This document shows, piece after piece, positions 34,374-43,131 of a stretch of 64,000 bases of DNA. The notes below the pieces were generated by a model. That model did no database searches. It saw only the letters and a program-made list of their open reading frames with translations, and was not told the DNA's origin. This DNA is from JAKVCB01 sp965243695 (GTDB taxonomy: Bacteria > Planctomycetota > Planctomycetia > Pirellulales > Lacipirellulaceae). Position 1 is the first letter of the stretch. Each line of letters opens with the position of its first letter. The stretch is taken from NCBI GenBank assembly GCA_965243695.1, contig CBDEWC010000045.1, positions 124,001 to 188,000 of the forward strand, in the 5' to 3' direction. Both the position numbers and the translations under genes were made by a program.

Positions 34374-34847
34374 AGCATTTAGTTTTTTTCGCAGCGATTC
34401 CATGCGGCGTCGGTTGGCACCGAGATCCGAGTAGCCAATCCGGGAGCAAGAGCGGAAGTGGATTACACCCTCGTTGGGAACCACCACAAATTCGACATCG
34501 TCGACAAAGCGAAATAGAGTACTTGTGAATTCGGCTCGCAAGTAACCTGAGGTCTGGCTGGTAATTTTCACGCCCGGCCACCCCTGTAGAACCTTCTGAA
34601 TCTTTGCTAAAGCAGCTTGCCCCTCGCCTGAGAATAAAAGCGGGCCAATTGCGTGTCGTTGATCGGCCGCCTGGCTGGATACACAATTTGGCGAATCGGG
34701 ACAAACGGATAGTTGGCCGTCTTGTACGCCAAGGTTGAGAGGTGCTCTTGTCCGCATATTAGGCAGCCGTACCCACAATAAGAAAATGCCAATGGATGCT
34801 ATGGTTCCCAAAATTACTCTGATTCTTTTTTTTCCAGCATAACACAT
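34368..34847 (-). CDS. DUF1499 protein
   Basis: The 159-residue protein has one N-terminal membrane helix or uncleaved signal (VILGTIASIGIFLLWVRL) and the DUF1499 signature: CPDSPNCVSSQAADQRHAIG, YLRAEFTSTLFRFVDDVEFV and the C-terminal FRSCSRIGYSDLGANRRRME. The family is widespread and its function is unknown. It overlaps the 3' end of the convergent HTH gene and lies two bases from the stop of the hydrolase gene upstream, with which it probably forms an operon. Confidence 0.9.
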   Translation of the reverse strand: MCYAGKKRIRVILGTIASIGIFLLWVRLPNMRTRAPLNLGVQDGQLSVCPDSPNCVSSQAADQRHAIGPLLFSGEGQAALAKIQKVLQGWPGVKITSQTSGYLRAEFTSTLFRFVDDVEFVVVPNEGVIHFRSCSRIGYSDLGANRRRMESLRKKLNAL

Positions 34848-34849
34848 CT

Positions 34850-35569
34850 TCAGAATGACCGTTCCGGCGAACTTGGACGAAAATCACCAACCGTCTGGCA
34901 TTCTCGATCACTAATGTTTTTTGCTGCAATTACCGAACCACGATCGCTTCTGAATCTTCCTGTCCTCAGAAAATTCCTGACCATGGTTGCGACCTCTTTG
35001 CGAAACAACAATGAAGTGTGTCCGGCATCGACCTTGACGAAATCGCTCATCCCGGCCAAATACGTACTGGCCAAACGAACCACCCGATCCTGGGTAGCGG
35101 CAATTCCCCCAACCTCATGCCTCCCAAAACCGGGAACTTGGCGCACGTAACTGTCTTGGATGTCGCACATTTGACAAAGCGGTTTGCAAAACCCAAGAAA
35201 TTGGGACAGTTTTGTGGCGGCATGGGAACCATGGTGCGGTGAAGCCAGGGTGACAATTCGCCCAAGCTGTTGAAGGGGCCCAGTTGCCAACGCAGAACGT
35301 GCCACAATGCCCCCCATACTGTGCGCCACCAGGTGGACACGGGCAAATCGAGAGTCTGCACTGAAGTTCTGGATTTGTTCTCTCAGGCGGTGGGCATGCC
35401 ACTCGATCGAATGCCGCATACTCGGATAACTCCAATTCATAGTTTTAAACCCAGAACGTTCCAAATGTCGTTGGATTGGCCACATGACAAAGGGATTGGA
35501 TGCCAAACCGTGTAACAGTATTACCGCTTCACAAGTTGCACCGTATTTTTGTGCCTGCTGATCCACCAT
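34850..35569 (-). CDS. Alpha/beta hydrolase (lipase-like)
   Basis: From ATG 35569 (239 residues; GGAG about eight bases upstream) the fold starts directly with EAVILLHGLASNPFVMWPIQ (oxyanion HG). The nucleophile elbow is HLVAHSMGGIVARSA and the active-site His is probably in VDAGHTSLLF. The segment RIVTLASPHHGSHAA is typical of triacylglycerol-lipase/PGAP1-like hydrolases. There is no signal peptide, so it should act in the cytoplasm or at the membrane. A GTG start at 35695 would add a basic N-terminus without family support. Confidence 0.85.
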   Translation of the reverse strand: MVDQQAQKYGATCEAVILLHGLASNPFVMWPIQRHLERSGFKTMNWSYPSMRHSIEWHAHRLREQIQNFSADSRFARVHLVAHSMGGIVARSALATGPLQQLGRIVTLASPHHGSHAATKLSQFLGFCKPLCQMCDIQDSYVRQVPGFGRHEVGGIAATQDRVVRLASTYLAGMSDFVKVDAGHTSLLFRKEVATMVRNFLRTGRFRSDRGSVIAAKNISDRECQTVGDFRPSSPERSF

Positions 35570-36037
35570 CCCCACTCCGCTCCTTATCCCAACTTTTCCG
35601 AACTGGCCGTTACGGTATTTATTGCCCTCTCTAGACCGTTCAACGCACGCCTCTTCCCACGCAGCCCTCCACCTGGAGTCAGCAGCCGTTGCCACCGAAA
35701 AAACAACCTAACAAGGTGCGCCTTTTGGAAAGGTTCAAGACCTATTAGAAAGTACCCGAAGTAAACGTTCGAACGGACCACCTCAAGACCTGGTTAGCAA
35801 GCAGGTTGTTGTTTCCAGTTAACTCGTTGTCGAGGTTAGATAACGATCTATAGTACCTCCATACCAAAACGCCAACGCTGCCGGTGCCTTTAGAGGATCT
35901 TTGGTGCCATCGACTTTCCATAGGAATTCTCCATTGGTGACCCGGCAACGTCGGGAGAAAGGGGCTTATTACCGACGACTGACCTCTGCCCGCTTTTTTC
36001 TGCAAACTGGTTCCTGAACTAACGACAGACAACGCTC
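35570..36037. other. Intergenic region between divergent genes
   Basis: About 470 bases between the leftward hydrolase and the rightward TIGR01777 gene. It should hold both promoters; I see no convincing gene, terminator or repeat. Confidence 0.4.
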
Positions 36038-37408
36038 ATGCCATCCACAAAATTCACACAATCGTTGACACTTCCGGTCACCCCCGAAGAAGCTTTTGCC
36101 TGGCATGAACGGCCCGGGGCACTGGACCGCCTGATTCCGCCTTGGGAGAAAGTCGCGATCGAAAGCCGCGGTCAGGGGATTCGCGACGGGAGCCAGGTGA
36201 TCCTTAAAAACTCGCTCGGGCCTTTCGGTCTGCGTTGGTTGGCAGAGCACCGCAACTATCGTTATGGACACCATTTCAGCGACGTTCAACTTGCAGGCCC
36301 CTTCTCCAAGTGGGAACACTGGCATCGGTTTCAGCCACATCCAGACGGCTGTGTACTGATCGACGAAATTGAATATCAGATACCAGGGGGAGCGGTCAGC
36401 CGTCAGTTGCTAAAACCACTTGTGGAGCGAAAAATCGCACGGATGTTCAACTTCCGGCATCAAACCACCCTGGCCGACATCCAGACGCATGCCGCTCACC
36501 AGGAAAAGGGCCAACTGCAGATTGCCATTAGTGGTTCGCATGGTTTGGTTGGCAGCGAACTTCTTCCCTTACTCACGACCGGTGGTCACTCAGCCATCCG
36601 CCTCGTCCGAAAAACCGGCACCTCACAGGACCTGCTGTGGGACCCACACACCCCTGAATTTGAAACAGCAGGTCTCGAGGGGTTCGATGCGGTCGTTCAT
36701 CTCGCAGGTGAAAATATTGCCACAGGACGCTGGAACCGGTCTCGTAAAGACCGTATTCTCACCAGTCGAGTGGAAGGTACCCATACCATCAGTACTATCC
36801 TGGCCCAACTCAAGCGGCCCCCCAAAGTACTGGTCACCGCATCGGCTGTTGGTTTTTATGGCAGCCGTGGTGACACGATACTGGACGAGACGAGCTCGTC
36901 TGGTGATGGATTTTTAGCCAATGTCGCAAAGCAGTGGGAAGAGGCAACTCGTCCGGCCCGCGAAGCTGGAATTCGCACCGTCCATTTGCGTTTTGGGATG
37001 ATTCTCAGTCCCAAGGGGGGAGCCCTGGTCAAAATACTTCTGCCCTTTCAGTGGGCCGCCGGTGGAATCGTTGGAACTGGTCGGCAATATTGGAGCTGGG
37101 TAGCTTTAGACGATGCCGCTGGCATGATCCTTCATGCGATCATGAACGATTCGCTCCACGGACCGGTCAACGCAGTCTCGCCACAGCCGGTAACGAATCT
37201 CGAGTTCACACAAACGCTTGGCCATGTACTAAAACGACCAACCCTGCTCCCGCTGCCATCGGCTCTAGCAAGACTCGCGGTAGGGGAAATGGCGGATGAA
37301 CTTCTGTTGGCAAGCGCGCGGGCGACTCCTGCAAAATTGTTAAACGCTGGATACCATTTTCGCCATCCACAGCTCCAAGAAGCGCTGCGGGGAATGTTAG
37401 GCCGCTGA
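36038..37408 (+). CDS. SRPBCC-TIGR01777 family NAD(P)-binding epimerase-like protein
   Basis: This 456-residue fusion has an N-terminal SRPBCC (START-like) domain (residues 1-150; SLTLPVTPEEAFAWHERPGA, GPFGLRWLAEH) and a C-terminal extended SDR domain of the TIGR01777 group (about 165-456; IAISGSHGLVGSELLPLL, VVHLAGENIATGRWN, ASAVGFYGSRGD, LRFGMILSPKGGAL). The group is annotated in other bacteria as nucleoside-diphosphate-sugar epimerase-like or SulA-like; its reaction is unknown. Homologues often neighbour photolyase and LitR-type regulators, so I group it with the island that follows. Confidence 0.88.
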   Translation: MPSTKFTQSLTLPVTPEEAFAWHERPGALDRLIPPWEKVAIESRGQGIRDGSQVILKNSLGPFGLRWLAEHRNYRYGHHFSDVQLAGPFSKWEHWHRFQPHPDGCVLIDEIEYQIPGGAVSRQLLKPLVERKIARMFNFRHQTTLADIQTHAAHQEKGQLQIAISGSHGLVGSELLPLLTTGGHSAIRLVRKTGTSQDLLWDPHTPEFETAGLEGFDAVVHLAGENIATGRWNRSRKDRILTSRVEGTHTISTILAQLKRPPKVLVTASAVGFYGSRGDTILDETSSSGDGFLANVAKQWEEATRPAREAGIRTVHLRFGMILSPKGGALVKILLPFQWAAGGIVGTGRQYWSWVALDDAAGMILHAIMNDSLHGPVNAVSPQPVTNLEFTQTLGHVLKRPTLLPLPSALARLAVGEMADELLLASARATPAKLLNAGYHFRHPQLQEALRGMLGR

Positions 37409-37837
37409 TTAGAACCGCACGCAACTTGGCATACGACTAATTTCCACCGGAAAACTTCACCACCCCGCTCCTGCTGGGATTTTTCTGTGAGTCGCCACGC
37501 TTCGACCTCATCCTTCCGCCCACGAAACCGGTGGCTGAACGCCACGGATATCGATCGTTACGGAGGAAGGTTCTTTGAGGGTTCCGCCGTTGGATCGCCG
37601 GTCTCACGAATTTGAAAACGTGCGCCACAAGCCGTCTGAAGAGGTTTGACAGTCGCCGACCGGTTCTTTGAGCCACTTTCCACGGGCCATGTGTTCCGAG
37701 GGACTCTCGGTCTCCTCGGGTTGGAACCTGCGAGATTCTGTCCCTGTTTGTCCCCAACTGACCAACTTAAGCAGGTACCTCGGGAAAAAATCAGAAGTCG
37801 TAACCCATGGCTAGATCACCCTTTATATCGAATCCGC
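37409..37837. other. Intergenic region upstream of the sigma factor gene
   Basis: About 430 bases with no convincing gene. The frames here lack motifs and ribosome binding sites. The region ends at an inverted repeat and a promoter for the next operon. Confidence 0.4.
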
Positions 37838-37855
37838 CCAAAATGACCGTTTTGG
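37838..37855. promoter_or_regulatory. Inverted repeat, candidate operator
   Basis: CCAAAA-TGACCG-TTTTGG is a perfect 6-bp inverted repeat with a 6-base spacer. It lies 12 bases upstream of the -35 box of the sigma-factor promoter. The 9-mer ACGAATTTT follows it directly at 37856 and recurs at 37913, on the other side of the promoter. Confidence 0.4.
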
Positions 37856-37867
37856 ACGAATTTTGTA

Positions 37868-37896
37868 TTGCCCATGCGCCGATACGTGCGTAGACT
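37868..37896 (+). promoter_or_regulatory. Predicted promoter of the sigma factor operon
   Basis: TTGCCC (37868-37873), 17 bases, TAGACT (37891-37896). The -10 box is identical to that of the hppA promoter in this window. The predicted leader of about 80 nucleotides includes a direct repeat of TTGAACG/TGAACG near 37900-37915. Confidence 0.5.
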
Positions 37897-37982
37897 TAAG
37901 TGAACGTATTGAACGAATTTTAATCTCAACTTTCACCCATCGCGGTTCGTTTCTCCCAGCTTCACAACGAAGGATAGCTACT

Positions 37983-38942
37983 ATGGTTCTCACAAGTCCC
38001 CATGCACCATGTGATTCAGTGCCCCCCGCAGACACCCAACCGGTATCGACCCAACTGATTTGCGAAGCCGAAAAAGTTCTCTCCAAAGAAATTGGCTTCA
38101 TCGACCACCCTTCCTTCCGCAAACAACCTCTCGCCGAAGAGGACGAATCTGGTGTACTGCCAGCCATCGAAGATGGCCAGGACGACCACCTCTGGAAAGA
38201 AACCAATTTTGCCTTGCCAGCCCATCTGCGACGGATGTGTAACCGACCAATTCTCACCGCAACCCAGGAGCACGATTTATTCAGACGGATGAACTATCTG
38301 AAATACCAGGCGAATGTCCTCCGTACCCAGCTTTCAGCCCAGTTTCCTCGCCAAGAGCAACTGACGGCCATTGAGGACGTTCTTCAACGAGCCGAGCGTA
38401 TTAGGAACCACATTATTCTGTCGAATATAAGGCTGGTGATTTCTATCGCGAAAAATTTTGCTGGCAAGGAGACCACTTTTGACATGACCTTGAGCACTGG
38501 AATTTGCTCCCTGATGAATGTCGTCGAGAAATTCAATTTCGACCGTGGATTTCGCTTCAGCACCTATGCAACGCGTGCGATCCGACGGGACCTTTATCGA
38601 CTGGTGGTTAAAAATCATTCCCAACTTCAACGTTTTTGCACAGGCTCCGATGAATTGGTAGAAGGTTGCATGGAAAAAGACACGTCTCGCTTACCTGCAA
38701 TGCACCATCGGACGGTTTTTGCAACGTTGCAGAATATGCTTGATTGTCTCGAACCCCGGGAGCGTCGCATTCTTCAATTACGATTCGGCTTTGACAACAA
38801 TGACGGACACAAAGTGACGTATAGCACCATAGCACGTGAGTTTGGCATTTCGAAGGAGCGTGTTCGTCAGATTGCCAAACGGGCTCTCGACCGCCTCCAC
38901 GAGATGGCACCTGATTTTTCTCTGGATTCATTCCTGGCATAA
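37983..38942 (+). CDS. Sigma-70 family RNA polymerase sigma factor
   Basis: The ATG at 37983 (319 residues) has AAGGA eight bases upstream; a longer frame has no support. Region 1.2/2.1-like helices precede the core-binding region 2 (RIRNHIILSNIRLVISIAKN), the -10-binding region 2.3-2.4 (VEKFNFDRGFRFSTYATRAI) and region 4 with its HTH (LEPRERRILQLRFGFD, YSTIAREFGISKERVRQIAK). The region between 2.4 and 4 is short, so region 3 is reduced. The stretch DMTLSTGICSLMNVVEKF diverges from the usual LIQEGNIGLMRAVEKF. It is related to RpoD/RpoS-type factors, not ECF. It heads the rightward lipid-modification genes and may control them. Confidence 0.85.
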   Translation: MVLTSPHAPCDSVPPADTQPVSTQLICEAEKVLSKEIGFIDHPSFRKQPLAEEDESGVLPAIEDGQDDHLWKETNFALPAHLRRMCNRPILTATQEHDLFRRMNYLKYQANVLRTQLSAQFPRQEQLTAIEDVLQRAERIRNHIILSNIRLVISIAKNFAGKETTFDMTLSTGICSLMNVVEKFNFDRGFRFSTYATRAIRRDLYRLVVKNHSQLQRFCTGSDELVEGCMEKDTSRLPAMHHRTVFATLQNMLDCLEPRERRILQLRFGFDNNDGHKVTYSTIAREFGISKERVRQIAKRALDRLHEMAPDFSLDSFLA

Positions 38943-38976
38943 CGATGCCCTGTTTTTACCTGTGCGTGAGTTTGCC

Positions 38977-39423
38977 ATGGAACGTTTTAGCACGGTGATT
39001 GTTATGGCCCAAGTCGCTTCTACCCTAACGCTTGTTGGACTGATCTGGTTTGTGCAGGTGGTTCATTACCCACTTATGGCAAGGGTCGGCATCGGCAATT
39101 TCCCCACTTACGAAGAGGAACACCAGAGGTTAACAACCTGGGTAGTCGGTCCTCTAATGCTTGTCGAGTTGTCGACAGCGGGAGGGCTGCTCTGGATCCG
39201 TCCAGCAGCAATTCACTTCTGGATGGTTTTGACCAGTTCTTTGTTACTTGTGCTGATCTGGGGGATGACATTTTTGGTTCAAGTGCCCCAACATGTTAAG
39301 CTCTCAGTTGGATATCAACCCGATGTACTGACCTACTTGGTCGCGAGTAACTGGTGGAGAACAGCCCTGTGGACGACACGAGGATTTCTGGTACTGGGAA
39401 TGCTCTGGCAGCTACTTGACTGA
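38977..39423 (+). CDS. Four-helix membrane protein of unknown function
   Basis: A 148-residue protein starting 34 bases after the sigma factor gene. Four membrane helices are predicted at about residues 5-28, 52-72, 75-98 and 122-145. Conserved-looking motifs include WFVQVVHYPLMARVG and the charged loop TYEEEHQRLTTWVVGPLM. I do not recognise the family with certainty. Position between the sigma factor and the SDR-DUF2867 gene suggests co-transcription. Confidence 0.7.
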   Translation: MERFSTVIVMAQVASTLTLVGLIWFVQVVHYPLMARVGIGNFPTYEEEHQRLTTWVVGPLMLVELSTAGGLLWIRPAAIHFWMVLTSSLLLVLIWGMTFLVQVPQHVKLSVGYQPDVLTYLVASNWWRTALWTTRGFLVLGMLWQLLD

Positions 39424-39458
39424 CGGGAAAAGCCTCACAACGCTTAAGGTATAGAACC

Positions 39459-40979
39459 ATGGAAACCAACACCGAGGAACGACTGACCCTGTTGACGGGT
39501 GGGACGGGCTATGTTGGTGGGCGTCTGCTTCCCTTACTTGAGCAAAGCGAATGCCCATTGCGCTGCCTGGTACGCCACCCCGATTATCTGAAAGGCACAG
39601 TCCAACCTTCAACAGAAGTGGTGAAGGGAGATGTCCTTGACCCAAGCTCGCTCCGTGATGCACTTCTTGGAGTACACACGGCATTCTATTTGGTGCATTC
39701 GATGAGTAGTGCAGGGCAGTTTGAGGAAGAAGATCGAATCGGTGCGCAAAACTTTGCCCAAGCGGCAAAACAAGCTGGCGTTCAACGGATCATCTACCTC
39801 GGCGGCTTGGGAGACTGCGATGATCAATTGTCGGCACACTTGCGGAGTCGCCACGAAGTTGGCGAGCTTCTGAAGGAGTCAAACTGCCAGGTGATCGAGC
39901 TTCGGGCTTCGATTATCATTGGTTCGGGTAGCTTGTCTTTTGAACTGGTCCGCTCCCTGGTTGAACGGCTACCGGTTATGATTTGTCCCAAGTGGGTTCA
40001 GACGGTGACCCAACCCATTGGGATAGAAGATTTGCTGGCCTATTTAATGGCCGCACTTCGCTGGAAAAAGGAACAAAGCCAGGTCTTCGAGATTGGGGGG
40101 CCGCAAACGGCGACTTACGGTGAACTCATGCAGGAATATGCCAGCCAGCGGGGCCTGAGGCGCTGGCTCATTTCGGTGCCTGTGCTCACACCTCGACTGT
40201 CCAGTCTGTGGCTTGGGCTGATCACGCCGGTCTACGCACGAATCGGCCGGAAATTGATCGAGAGCATGCGAAACCCAACTCTGATCCGAAACCATACGGC
40301 GTTGGATGAATTCGACGTCAAACCGCGTCCCATGAATGCAGCCATTGCCCGAGCCATGATCAATGAAGACCATGAAATTTCGGAGACCCGGTGGTCGGAT
40401 GCATTTTCTTCGACCACCCCAAGACCTGCCTGGGGCGGCGCCGTTTTTGGTAATCGAATTATCGACTCTCGTGAAGTTCAAGTGGACGTACCACCGGAAA
40501 ACGCATTTGCACCGGTACGGAAAATTGGGGGAACGCAAGGCTGGTATTTTGGTAATTTCCTGTGGACACTACGGGGCTGGATTGACTTGTTGGCCGGAGG
40601 AATTGGCCAACGGAGGGGACGGCGTGACCCGCAACATCTACGAACGGGTGACGTGCTGGACTGGTGGAGAGTTGAAAAATATCAACCCAATCATCTTTTA
40701 CGATTAACGGCTGAAATGAAAGTTCCCGGTCGAGCCTGGCTCGAGTTTGAGGTCAATCCAACTTCCAGTGGTTCCGCCATTCGCCAAACGGCCATTTTTG
40801 ACCCACTTGGCCTGCCCGGGTGGCTTTACTGGTATACCCTCTATCCGCTGCATGCGATTATCTTTCGAGGGATGCTTCGTAGAATCGGTCACCTCGCAGA
40901 AATAGAGCAGCCCCAATCTGAAAACGTACCCTCGGAAGTAAACAGTTCCGCTGCCATCTCCTCCTCCAATACCAACTGA
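39459..40979 (+). CDS. SDR-DUF2867 fusion protein
   Basis: This 506-residue protein joins an atypical extended SDR domain (residues 1-about 300; LLTGGTGYVGGRLLPLL, YLVHSMSSAGQFEEEDR, IIYLGGLGDC, ELRASIIIGSGSLSFELVR) to a C-terminal DUF2867 domain (about 330-480; GWYFGNFLWTLRGWIDLLAGG, DVLDWWRVE, FDPLGLPGWLYWYTLYPLH). Fusions of this type are known in several phyla; the enzyme activity is unknown, with lipid or quinone substrates possible. It starts 35 bases after the previous gene and is followed by the FAD oxidoreductase after 116 bases. Confidence 0.86.
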   Translation: METNTEERLTLLTGGTGYVGGRLLPLLEQSECPLRCLVRHPDYLKGTVQPSTEVVKGDVLDPSSLRDALLGVHTAFYLVHSMSSAGQFEEEDRIGAQNFAQAAKQAGVQRIIYLGGLGDCDDQLSAHLRSRHEVGELLKESNCQVIELRASIIIGSGSLSFELVRSLVERLPVMICPKWVQTVTQPIGIEDLLAYLMAALRWKKEQSQVFEIGGPQTATYGELMQEYASQRGLRRWLISVPVLTPRLSSLWLGLITPVYARIGRKLIESMRNPTLIRNHTALDEFDVKPRPMNAAIARAMINEDHEISETRWSDAFSSTTPRPAWGGAVFGNRIIDSREVQVDVPPENAFAPVRKIGGTQGWYFGNFLWTLRGWIDLLAGGIGQRRGRRDPQHLRTGDVLDWWRVEKYQPNHLLRLTAEMKVPGRAWLEFEVNPTSSGSAIRQTAIFDPLGLPGWLYWYTLYPLHAIIFRGMLRRIGHLAEIEQPQSENVPSEVNSSAAISSSNTN

Positions 40980-41095
40980 GCTGCATTTTCAAATGCTGCC
41001 CAGGCAGAGGTGACGATGGTCCACAGCAAGGAACGCTGCAAATTGACGTCAATCTCTCTTTTACCTTCTAGCACAACATCGATCCTTATCACGCG

Positions 41096-42409
41096 ATGGA
41101 TCAACCTATGAAAATTGCCGTCGTTGGCTGTGGAGTAAGCGGATTGGTTGCTGCGCGTCTGCTCTCATCCAACCACAACGTCACTCTTTTTGAATCTTCC
41201 AATTATCCTGGTGGCCACGCAAACACAGTAGAGTGCAAGGCCTTTGGAAAGACCTTTGTCGTCGACACCGGATTTATGGTGTTCAATACCAATACCTATC
41301 CAAATTTCTGCCAACTTCTAAAACAACTGGATGTACGCACACAAGAAAGCGATATGAGTTTTAGTGTTGCGTGCCCACAAACCGGATTTGAATACCAGGG
41401 CAGTTCACTCAATGGCTTGTTTGCACAACGGCTCAACCTGCTAAAGCCGTCCTTCTATGGAATGCTCGCTGATATTGTGAGGTTTAACCGAAATGCCCGT
41501 CGGTTTGTCGAGCAAGACCATACTGATCTTTCGGTCAAAGAGTTTCTCCAACAAGACGGCTACAAACCGGCATTTTGCCGGAATTATTTAACTCCCATGG
41601 CGTCCGCAATCTGGTCATCCCAACCTGGACAAATCCTGGACTTCCCGGCTCGTTTTTTGCTGGAGTTCATGCACAATCATGGTCTGCTTCAGCTCTTCCG
41701 CCGGCCACGCTGGAAAACCATTTGTGGTGGCTCTCGAACCTATATTTCCAAACTTCTTGGCCCACTGGAAAAACACCTTCATTTGAACACACCTATCCGA
41801 AAAATTATCCGGAATCCCGAACAGGTCGTCATCCAGCCGGTTCACGGTCCAGAATATTGCTTTGATCGCGTCGTCGTGGCAACCCATGCAGACCAGGCCC
41901 TGAGACTACTGGACAGCCCGACAGATCTCGAACAAAAAACGCTTTCCTCTTTTCCATACCAAACTAACGAGGCTTTTCTTCACACCGACATTTCTCAGAT
42001 GCCACGTCGCAAGGCTGCCTGGGCAAGTTGGAATTACCAGATCGGTGGCAAAGACAATCCTCCTGCCAGTGTAACGTACAATCTGAGCCAACTTCAAAAG
42101 CTAGACTCTCCCAGTCCTTTGATGATTACTCTGAATCCAAATAAACCGATTAAAGAAAACGCGATCTTACAACGTTTTGAATATCGGCACCCGTTGTTTT
42201 CCCACGCTTCCATCAGAGCACAACAGAATCGGAAAGAACTCAATGGCCATCAACACACTTACTTTTGTGGTGCCTACTGGCATAATGGATTTCATGAAGA
42301 TGGTGTTGTTAGCGCGCTGAATGTAGCTGGACTTTTTGGCCTGGGACTGGACTTATGCAGAGTTGCCTATACGAAGGCGAAATCACACACCACCGACTGC
42401 GCCCAATAG
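41096..42409 (+). CDS. FAD-dependent oxidoreductase of the CFA/DUF1365 cluster (UfaD-like)
   Basis: The 437-residue flavoprotein has the motif KIAVVGCGVSGLVAARLLSS at residues 6-25, LFESSNYPGGHANTV, VDTGFMVFNTNTYPNF and a C-terminal FAD-binding end (YFCGAYWHNGFHEDGVVSAL). This group is consistently next to DUF1365 and cyclopropane-fatty-acid synthase genes. By comparison with Rhodobacter sphaeroides, where a related flavoprotein (UfaD, RSP_1091) desaturates a methylated fatty acid on the way to furan fatty acids, a lipid desaturase role is a reasonable guess but not shown. Its 3' end overlaps the DUF1365 gene by 55 bases. Confidence 0.86.
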   Translation: MDQPMKIAVVGCGVSGLVAARLLSSNHNVTLFESSNYPGGHANTVECKAFGKTFVVDTGFMVFNTNTYPNFCQLLKQLDVRTQESDMSFSVACPQTGFEYQGSSLNGLFAQRLNLLKPSFYGMLADIVRFNRNARRFVEQDHTDLSVKEFLQQDGYKPAFCRNYLTPMASAIWSSQPGQILDFPARFLLEFMHNHGLLQLFRRPRWKTICGGSRTYISKLLGPLEKHLHLNTPIRKIIRNPEQVVIQPVHGPEYCFDRVVVATHADQALRLLDSPTDLEQKTLSSFPYQTNEAFLHTDISQMPRRKAAWASWNYQIGGKDNPPASVTYNLSQLQKLDSPSPLMITLNPNKPIKENAILQRFEYRHPLFSHASIRAQQNRKELNGHQHTYFCGAYWHNGFHEDGVVSALNVAGLFGLGLDLCRVAYTKAKSHTTDCAQ

Positions 42410-43131
42410 CACATCGGTTCCGATACCGAATGGCCATGGCATACTTGGACCTGGACGAGTTGCCTTGTCTCATGCAGTCTTTGCGCATGTTAGGCCAGAG
42501 CAAACTGGCGCCTGTCGCATTCCTGGAACAGGACCATTTTGATCAACTGCAATGTCCTCTGATCGAACAAGTGCGGACTATAGTACTTGAACAAACTGGT
42601 TCCATAACCACTGGCCCCGTCCGTCTCCTGACACAGCTTCGCTGTTTTGGTTATTATTTTAGTCCTCTAAACCTCTACTATTGTTTCTCGGAAGATGAAA
42701 AGTCGATCGACGCTGTTGTTGCCGAAGTCAGCAACACACCTTGGCTGGAAACACATCGCTATGTTCTTCGCTCCCAAGACAGTCCTTTTTCCAGCGAGCT
42801 ATCGGCGCGTCACCAGAAAGAATTTCATGTCTCGCCATTTATGGGGATGGACCTACAATACGAGTGGCATCTTACTGCACCTACAGACTCCCTCGGCGTG
42901 CAGATTCTCACAGACAACGGAGGTCCCCCCTTTTTCAGCGCACGTTTGAACCTGCAACGTCACTCTCTTTCCAACCGCTCACTCACTCGACTTTTAATCC
43001 GCTATCCTTTTTCAACCGCTCGAATTGTTACTTCTATTTACTGGCAAGCATTCCGACTTTGGCGCAAACAATGTCCATACTATCCACACCCCCGCGGTCT
43101 ACCCACGACAGCGGACACAAAAACCAAATAG
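42355..43131 (+). CDS. DUF1365 protein
   Basis: A 258-residue DUF1365 protein. The family N-terminus is present (SCLYEGEITHHRLRPIAHRF then RYRMAMAYLDLDEL), with LLTQLRCFGYYFSPLNLYYC, EVSNTPWLETHRYVL and HVSPFMGMDLQYEW. The start within the previous gene is required because these N-terminal motifs begin at residue 5. The family is almost always beside CFA-synthase-like methyltransferases; a lipid role is inferred but no reaction is known. It overlaps both neighbours. Confidence 0.9.
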   Translation: MQSCLYEGEITHHRLRPIAHRFRYRMAMAYLDLDELPCLMQSLRMLGQSKLAPVAFLEQDHFDQLQCPLIEQVRTIVLEQTGSITTGPVRLLTQLRCFGYYFSPLNLYYCFSEDEKSIDAVVAEVSNTPWLETHRYVLRSQDSPFSSELSARHQKEFHVSPFMGMDLQYEWHLTAPTDSLGVQILTDNGGPPFFSARLNLQRHSLSNRSLTRLLIRYPFSTARIVTSIYWQAFRLWRKQCPYYPHPRGLPTTADTKTK

